From NCBI GenBank assembly GCA_903866285.1, contig CAIPMZ010000020.1:1-23524 (forward strand): a DNA stretch of 23,524 nt, given 5' to 3'. The notes beneath the pieces were generated by a model that was not told the DNA's origin, did not search any database, and worked only from the letters and a program-made list of their open reading frames with translations. Of the stretch, positions 20,034-23,524 are shown piece after piece. The position numbers were made by a program, and so were the translations under genes. Source of the DNA: an uncultured bacterium. GTDB lineage: Bacteria > Patescibacteriota > Minisyncoccia > Moranbacterales > GWC2-37-73. Position 1 is the first letter of the stretch; each line of letters starts with the position of its first letter.

Positions 20034-20117
20034 CTGTTCTAATTGTTATAATTGTTCTATTTTGTTCTAGTTGTCCAAATTCACTTTCAACAATCACAAC
20101 ATTTAGAACATTCCTTC
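20034..20117. repeat. Intercistronic element, AATTGTTCT family (copy 1)
   Basis: 9-base words (AATTGTTAT, AATTGTTCT and variants) form the left arm. A looser complementary right arm (CAACAATCACAACATTTAGAACA) follows. It spans the rplN-rplX gap and is related to 20491-20580. Confidence 0.7.
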
Positions 20118-20120
20118 GTT

Positions 20121-20486
20121 TTATAATACTTCTGGGGCCAAAGAAACAATCTTAGCAAATCCTTTTTCTCGCAATTCTCTAGCGATTGGTCCAAAAATAC
20201 GAGTTCCCTTCGGTTCTTTTTCATTAACAATCACAGCGGCATTTTCATCAAAGCGAATATAGGAACCATCTTTTCTGCGATAAGCTTTTCGTTGGCGAAC
20301 AATCACAGCCCGAACTTTATCTCCCTTTTTTACTAAACCTCTTGGTTCAGCTGATTTCACAGAGCAAACAATGATATCTCCAACCGAAGCATAACGTCTG
20401 CGAGTTCCACCAAGAACCTTGAAGCATTCAATTATCTTTGCTCCAGAATTATCTGCTGCTCTTAATCTTGTTTCTGCCTGAATCAT
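20121..20486 (-). CDS. rplN: Large ribosomal subunit protein uL14
   Basis: L14 sits at the subunit interface and contacts L19 and the 16S h14. The 121-residue product is textbook: MIQAETRLRAADNSGAKII, GGTRRRYASVGDIIV, VRQRKAYRRKDGSYIRFDENAAVIVN and GTRIFGPIARELREKGFAKIVSLAPEVL. No oddities except the repeat-filled gaps on both sides. Confidence 0.98.
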   Translation of the reverse strand: MIQAETRLRAADNSGAKIIECFKVLGGTRRRYASVGDIIVCSVKSAEPRGLVKKGDKVRAVIVRQRKAYRRKDGSYIRFDENAAVIVNEKEPKGTRIFGPIARELREKGFAKIVSLAPEVL

Positions 20487-20490
20487 ATGT

Positions 20491-20580
20491 TTATTATTCT
20501 AATTGTTCTAATTGTTATAATTGTTCTATGTGTTCTATTTGTTTTCAATTACAACAGTTACAACATCTAGAACGCTAGGA
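20491..20580. repeat. Intercistronic element, AATTGTTCT family (copy 2)
   Basis: Left arm words AATTGTTCT, AATTGTTAT, AATTGTTCT, ATGTGTTCT; right arm TTACAACAG, TTACAACAT, CTAGAACGC, also with a 9-base period. It fills the rpsQ-rplN gap. Confidence 0.75.
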
Positions 20581-20583
20581 CAT

Positions 20584-20823
20584 CTATATTACGATGTGAT
20601 TTTTATCCTTACTCATTGGCCGACATTCAGTAAATTCTACCACCTCTCCAACCTTGTGCTTATTTTCGGCATCATGAACCTTATAGTTTTTAGTCGATCG
20701 ATACTTTTTTAAATATTTCGGATGCGTTTTCAAGGATTGGACAGCAACCACGATGGTTTTGTCCATTGAGTCGCTCACAACTTTACCTTTCTTTGTTGCT
20801 AATTTTTTAGTAGTGTTTGTCAT
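20584..20823 (-). CDS. rpsQ: Small ribosomal subunit protein uS17
   Basis: The 79-residue OB-fold protein has KKGKVVSDSMDKTIVVAVQ, THPKYLKKYRSTKNYKVHDAEN and VGEVVEFTECRPMSKDKNHIV, the S17 signatures. It begins 28 bases after rpmC, the shortest gap in the ribosomal cluster and one that does not hold a large repeat. An AGGA lies directly next to the ATG, too close for a standard site. Confidence 0.96.
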   Translation of the reverse strand: MTNTTKKLATKKGKVVSDSMDKTIVVAVQSLKTHPKYLKKYRSTKNYKVHDAENKHKVGEVVEFTECRPMSKDKNHIVI

Positions 20824-20851
20824 ATCCTAGTTTTTATCCTAATTATATATT

Positions 20852-21040
20852 TTATTGCTCCTTTTCTTTCAAAATAGTCATCGCCCGCGCTACATCCTTT
20901 TTGAGCTCGCGGTACTCTCGATGATTCTTAAGCTGACGAGCTGCAATATCAAATTTAAGCTTAACTGCTTGAGATTGCTTCTCGGCGATTAATTTCTTAA
21001 TCTGCTCAATATTTAAATCTCTAATTTCCAAAATTTTCAT
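20852..21040 (-). CDS. rpmC: Large ribosomal subunit protein uL29
   Basis: L29 is a two-helix protein at the polypeptide exit tunnel, near the docking site of trigger factor and SRP. The 62 residues are mostly helical and charged, with LKFDIAARQLKNHREYRELKKDVARAMTIL matching the conserved second helix. Order rplP-rpmC-rpsQ is standard. Confidence 0.93.
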   Translation of the reverse strand: MKILEIRDLNIEQIKKLIAEKQSQAVKLKFDIAARQLKNHREYRELKKDVARAMTILKEKEQ

Positions 21041-21043
21041 AAT

Positions 21044-21148
21044 GTTATAAATCGCTAATTAATCACTAATCTACTTCACTAATTATCCCTAATGTTCTTT
21101 TCTTATTCGCGACCATTCGAGAAAAATTCGTGTCGATTCGCGATTACT
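21044..21148. repeat. Intercistronic element, CTAATTAATCACTAATC / ATTCGCGA family (copy 2)
   Basis: It is nearly the same sequence as 19617-19712 but lies in the rplP-rpmC gap. The two copies differ by a few substitutions and a short insertion in the T-rich turn. The whole intergenic region is shared while the flanking genes are not homologous. Confidence 0.8.
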
Positions 21149-21153
21149 ATCCT

Positions 21154-21567
21154 CTATTTTTCCTTAACCACAAATTTCGTCTTAACGCATAGTTTATGAG
21201 AAGCCAATCTCATCGCCTCTTTAGCAACTGAGATATCTATGCCATCCATCTCAAACAAAACTCTACCTTCCTTGGTCTTGGCTACAAAATGATCAACGCT
21301 ACCTTTTCCCTTACCCATCGGAGTTTCATCACCCTTTTTAGTCATTGGTTTATCCGGGAAAATTCTAATCCAAATCTTTCCACCTCTCTTAATATACCTC
21401 GTCATCGCTCTTCGAGCAGCTTCGATCTGACGAGCTGAAATTAATCCTGAGGTTGTTGCTTTAAGACCAAAGCTACCGAAACTTACAGTATTACCTTTGG
21501 TTGCAACTCCACGGATTGCTCCTCCGCGATGAATCTTCCTGTGTTTTACTTTTTTTGGCATCAACAT
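21154..21567 (-). CDS. rplP: Large ribosomal subunit protein uL16
   Basis: L16 helps form the tRNA binding site at the A site of the large subunit. The 137-residue product has MLMPKKVKHRKIHRG, SFGLKATTSGLISARQIEAARRAMTRYIKRGGKIWIRIFPD, PMGKGKGSVDHFVA and the C-terminal LASHKLCVKTKFV. It is normal in length and position between rpsC and rpmC. Confidence 0.97.
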   Translation of the reverse strand: MLMPKKVKHRKIHRGGAIRGVATKGNTVSFGSFGLKATTSGLISARQIEAARRAMTRYIKRGGKIWIRIFPDKPMTKKGDETPMGKGKGSVDHFVAKTKEGRVLFEMDGIDISVAKEAMRLASHKLCVKTKFVVKEK

Positions 21568-21572
21568 ATGCG

Positions 21573-21689
21573 TATATTTAATTCAAAATTCAAATCTCAA
21601 AATGTAAAATTATTGTATTGCTTCGAAACTTTATTTCAAAAATCATGAGTGAAACGAATTCCTAAATTTTGATTTTTGATTTTTAATCT
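21573..21689. repeat. Intercistronic hairpin element, AAATCTCAAAATG family (copy 3)
   Basis: AATTCAAAATTCAAATCTCAAAATG on the left and TTTTGATTTTTGATTTTTAATC on the right are roughly complementary, with an ATTGCTTCG..CGAAT inner part. It fills the rpsC-rplP gap. Confidence 0.7.
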
Positions 21690-22340
21690 TTAATTTTTTT
21701 CTTCAAAGACTTCTCCCTTATAAATCCAAGTCTTAATTCCAATTGCACCATAGGTAGTAAACGCCGTAGCTTTAGCAAAATCTATGTCAGCTCGTAGCGT
21801 ATGTAATGGAACCGTTCCTCTTGAAAGCCATTCTCTTCTAGCCATTTCAGCTCCGCCCAAGCGACCGCAAATCTCAATCTTGACTCCTTTAACAATTCTA
21901 TTCTTTTCAACTGTATCCAGGGTTGATTTCAAAATACGTCTGAATGGCACTCGCTTTTCTAACTGCTCAGCCACGCTTTGCGCAACTAGCGAAGCATTTT
22001 CCTCAAACTGACGGACTTCCTGAGCTTCTATTTTAAGGTCAACCTTCCTACCGGCGAAAAAGTTTTTCTTAATCACTACTCCCATATCAACGATACCAGT
22101 GCCACCCCTTCCAATCAGAACTCCCGGACGCGATGTTTTCACGATCAATTTTAGAGTATTTGCGCTACGCTCAATTTCAACCTCTGCAATTGCCGCTGCT
22201 TTATACTTTTTCATGATAAACTCCCTAATTTGGATATCCTCCTTGAGTTTTTTAGTATAATCCTTATCTGAAAACCACCTTGATTTCCAAGTGTTGGTAA
22301 TACCTATTCTAAGTCCAGTTGGGTTAACTTTATGTCCCAT
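21690..22340 (-). CDS. rpsC: Small ribosomal subunit protein uS3
   Basis: S3 lines the mRNA entry channel and has helicase activity. The 216 residues contain the start MGHKVNPTGLRIGI, a KH domain with VKTSRPGVLIGRGGTGI (the GRGG type loop) and the C-terminal half with GVKIEICGRLGGAEMARREWLSRGTVPLHTLRADIDFA and IGIKTWIYKGE. Length and order are standard. Confidence 0.97.
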   Translation of the reverse strand: MGHKVNPTGLRIGITNTWKSRWFSDKDYTKKLKEDIQIREFIMKKYKAAAIAEVEIERSANTLKLIVKTSRPGVLIGRGGTGIVDMGVVIKKNFFAGRKVDLKIEAQEVRQFEENASLVAQSVAEQLEKRVPFRRILKSTLDTVEKNRIVKGVKIEICGRLGGAEMARREWLSRGTVPLHTLRADIDFAKATAFTTYGAIGIKTWIYKGEVFEEKN

Positions 22341-22341
22341 A

Positions 22342-22442
22342 TCTTATTTCAATTTCTAATTTCTAATTTCTAATTTCTAAACAATTTCTAATACTTTAAT
22401 TTCGAAATGTTTGAAAATTGAAAATTGAAAATTGAAAATTTT
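22342..22442. repeat. Heptad hairpin between rplV and rpsC
   Basis: Four ATTTCTA heptads and then AAACAATTTC form the left side; the right side has four GAAAATT heptads preceded by GAAATGTTTG. Both arms share the order of four heptads followed by AAACA and TTTC when the right is reverse-complemented. Pairing has one mismatch and one wobble per heptad. Confidence 0.8.
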
Positions 22443-22481
22443 ACACTCTCTTTTAAATTAAAATTAAACTAAAACAATATA

Positions 22482-23042
22482 TTATACTCCTGATTTCCGC
22501 TGAAAAACTTTATTCAAAAAATTACCATCTTGTTGTTGTCCTTTTTTAGGAACTTCCTTTTTTACAGCAGTCTTTTTCGTCGCAGTCTTTTTTTCGCCCA
22601 CAACTTCAGCGTCTTGCACCTCTTCTTCTTTAACGCTTTTCTTGCTAGCCTTTTCTTTCACGGCTCGTTCCTTCTCTAACTGCTCTTTCGATTTACGATT
22701 TTTACCTTCGACTCGCTCTTCCAATTCCAAATCAATCTGGGAAGTTCTCTTGAGAATCAAAGTTGCTCTTCCTTGAGCCCTTGGCAACCATCTTTTTAAA
22801 CTTGGTCCCCCGCCAACTTGAATATTATTTACAAACAAATTGTCCTTATCTAAACCAAAGTTATTTTCCGCATTTGCAATCGCGCTTCGCAGAAGCTTTT
22901 CCAAAGGATTACTTGTTTTCTTAACAAGGTTTTGCAATTGGATCAATGCCACAGAGCAGTTCATCCCAACAATGCTGCGGGTAACTAATCTAACCTTTCG
23001 GGGAGACATTCTTAAATTTTTGAGTGTTGCTGTAACTTTCAT
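22482..23042 (-). CDS. rplV: Large ribosomal subunit protein uL22 with long charged tail
   Basis: The L22 core (about residues 1-110) lines the exit tunnel and includes LRMSPRKVRLVTRSI, AIANAENNFGLD, VQVGGGP-like VGGGPSLKRWLPRAQGRA and ILKRTSQIDLELEE. Residues 112-186 form an extension rich in Lys and Glu, with a QQQ and the end NKVFQRKSGV. Standard L22 has about 110 residues, so the tail is long; similar low-complexity tails occur in CPR ribosomal proteins. It is encoded in one frame with typical composition, so it is not a frameshift product. Confidence 0.95.
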   Translation of the reverse strand: MKVTATLKNLRMSPRKVRLVTRSIVGMNCSVALIQLQNLVKKTSNPLEKLLRSAIANAENNFGLDKDNLFVNNIQVGGGPSLKRWLPRAQGRATLILKRTSQIDLELEERVEGKNRKSKEQLEKERAVKEKASKKSVKEEEVQDAEVVGEKKTATKKTAVKKEVPKKGQQQDGNFLNKVFQRKSGV

Positions 23043-23049
23043 ATATTTT

Positions 23050-23126
23050 ACCGATACGAATCTACGAATTAAGTGCGAATCTACGAAATTTTTCGAATGT
23101 GCGCTTTCGTAGTGCGCTTTCGGATA
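23050..23126. repeat. Word-repeat hairpin between rpsS and rplV
   Basis: TACGAATC, TACGAATT, GCGAATC, TACGAAAT words on the left and two GTGCGCTTTCGTA-like 13-base units on the right, complementary through CGAA/TTCG. It spans the gap between the rplV start and the rpsS stop. Confidence 0.65.
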
Positions 23127-23474
23127 CTATTTTTTCTTCGCTCCTCCTGCTGGTTCAGCCTTGGCTGCTTTAGCGGCATCTTGCGCTTTTTGCTTAGCTG
23201 CTGATTCTAATTCTTTCTGCATCTTCCCTCCATGTCGGGTGAACTTACGAGTTGGAGAAAATTCTCCAAGTCTATGCCCAACTGTTTCTTCAGTAATATA
23301 AACTGGGATAAATTCTTTTCCATTATGCACTCCGAAAGTAAAGCCAATCATTTCTGGGGTAATCGTGCAAGCTCGAGACCAGGTCTTAATAGTTCCTTGC
23401 GCTGGGGTTGCATTTAAAACCTTCTTTACAACGCGCTCATCAATATATGGTCCTTTTTTTAAACTTCTTGCCAT
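23127..23474 (-). CDS. rpsS: Small ribosomal subunit protein uS19 with Ala/Lys tail
   Basis: S19 sits in the head of the small subunit with S13. The core (residues 1-88) has MARSLKKGPYIDERVVKKV, IKTWSRACTITPEMIGFTFGVHNGKEFIPVYI and MVGHRLGEFSPTR-like TVGHRLGEFSPTRKFTRHGGK. Residues about 90-115 are an extra Ala/Lys-rich tail beyond the usual 92 or so. It follows rplB after 2 bases, the tightest junction in the cluster. Confidence 0.97.
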   Translation of the reverse strand: MARSLKKGPYIDERVVKKVLNATPAQGTIKTWSRACTITPEMIGFTFGVHNGKEFIPVYITEETVGHRLGEFSPTRKFTRHGGKMQKELESAAKQKAQDAAKAAKAEPAGGAKKK

Positions 23475-23476
23475 GG

Positions 23477-23524
23477 TTATTTCTTTCTTCTGCTAATAAT
23501 TAATTTACTTGACCACTTCTTTTT
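23477..23524 (-). CDS. rplB: Large ribosomal subunit protein uL2, 3' end only
   Basis: The last 15 codons and the TAA are visible at the window edge: KKKWSSKLIISRRKK. The basic tail ending in RRKK is typical of the C-terminus of L2 and rplB is the expected gene before rpsS in the S10 operon. The rest lies outside the window. Confidence 0.8.
   Translation of the reverse strand, partial: KKKWSSKLIISRRKK

Overview
The window looks like chromosomal DNA from a bacterium of the Candidate Phyla Radiation (Patescibacteria). The evidence is an S10/spc ribosomal-protein cluster with no rpmD (L30) gene between rpsE and rplO, AT-rich intergenic DNA, almost no Shine-Dalgarno sequences, and lysine/alanine-rich tails on some ribosomal proteins. 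UGA is used as a stop (hypE, adk, the small plus-strand gene), so this is the standard bacterial code and not the UGA=Gly code of Gracilibacteria/Absconditabacteria. The assignment is inference; no rRNA gene is present.

All recognised genes but one lie on the minus strand, so transcription runs from high to low coordinates. From right to left: the 3' end of rplB, then rpsS-rplV-rpsC-rplP-rpmC-rpsQ-rplN-rplX-rplE-rpsN-rpsH-rplF-rplR-rpsE-rplO-secY-adk-map (23524 to 13067). Next is a small plus-strand gene with its own consensus promoter and terminator (12542-12935). Then come ruvX, a family-2 glycosyltransferase, a galT-like gene, a COG2426 membrane protein and a Bro-N protein (12527 to 8616). 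A 492-base stretch without an intact gene follows, holding a truncated Ig-domain remnant and a promoter. Then a large exported GH123/DUF4091-like glycosidase-type protein with tandem terminators behind it (8123 to 4918), tpiA and fba (glycolysis), and hypC-hypD-hypE ([NiFe]-hydrogenase maturation). A four-helix-bundle (S23-type) gene is wedged between hypD and hypE.

The most striking feature is not a gene. Nearly every intercistronic gap, including almost all gaps inside the ribosomal operon, is filled by a short element whose arms are tandem 'words' of 7-9 bases (for example AACATGG, ATTTCTA, AAATTTC, TGTCTAT, AAAAGCT) and which can fold on itself. Several fall into sequence families repeated at unrelated gene junctions: one with five copies, one with three, two with two. 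They begin at or inside the stop codon of one gene and end just before the start of the next, and in tpiA, adk, rplO and hypD they supply the last codons or the stop. The S23-type gene is flanked by inverted arms of the same 8-base-word kind, which suggests, as a hypothesis, that the gene and the hairpin elements belong to one system. Only two genes (ruvX and the small plus-strand gene) have a convincing Shine-Dalgarno sequence, so the hairpins may matter for RNA processing or start-site presentation.
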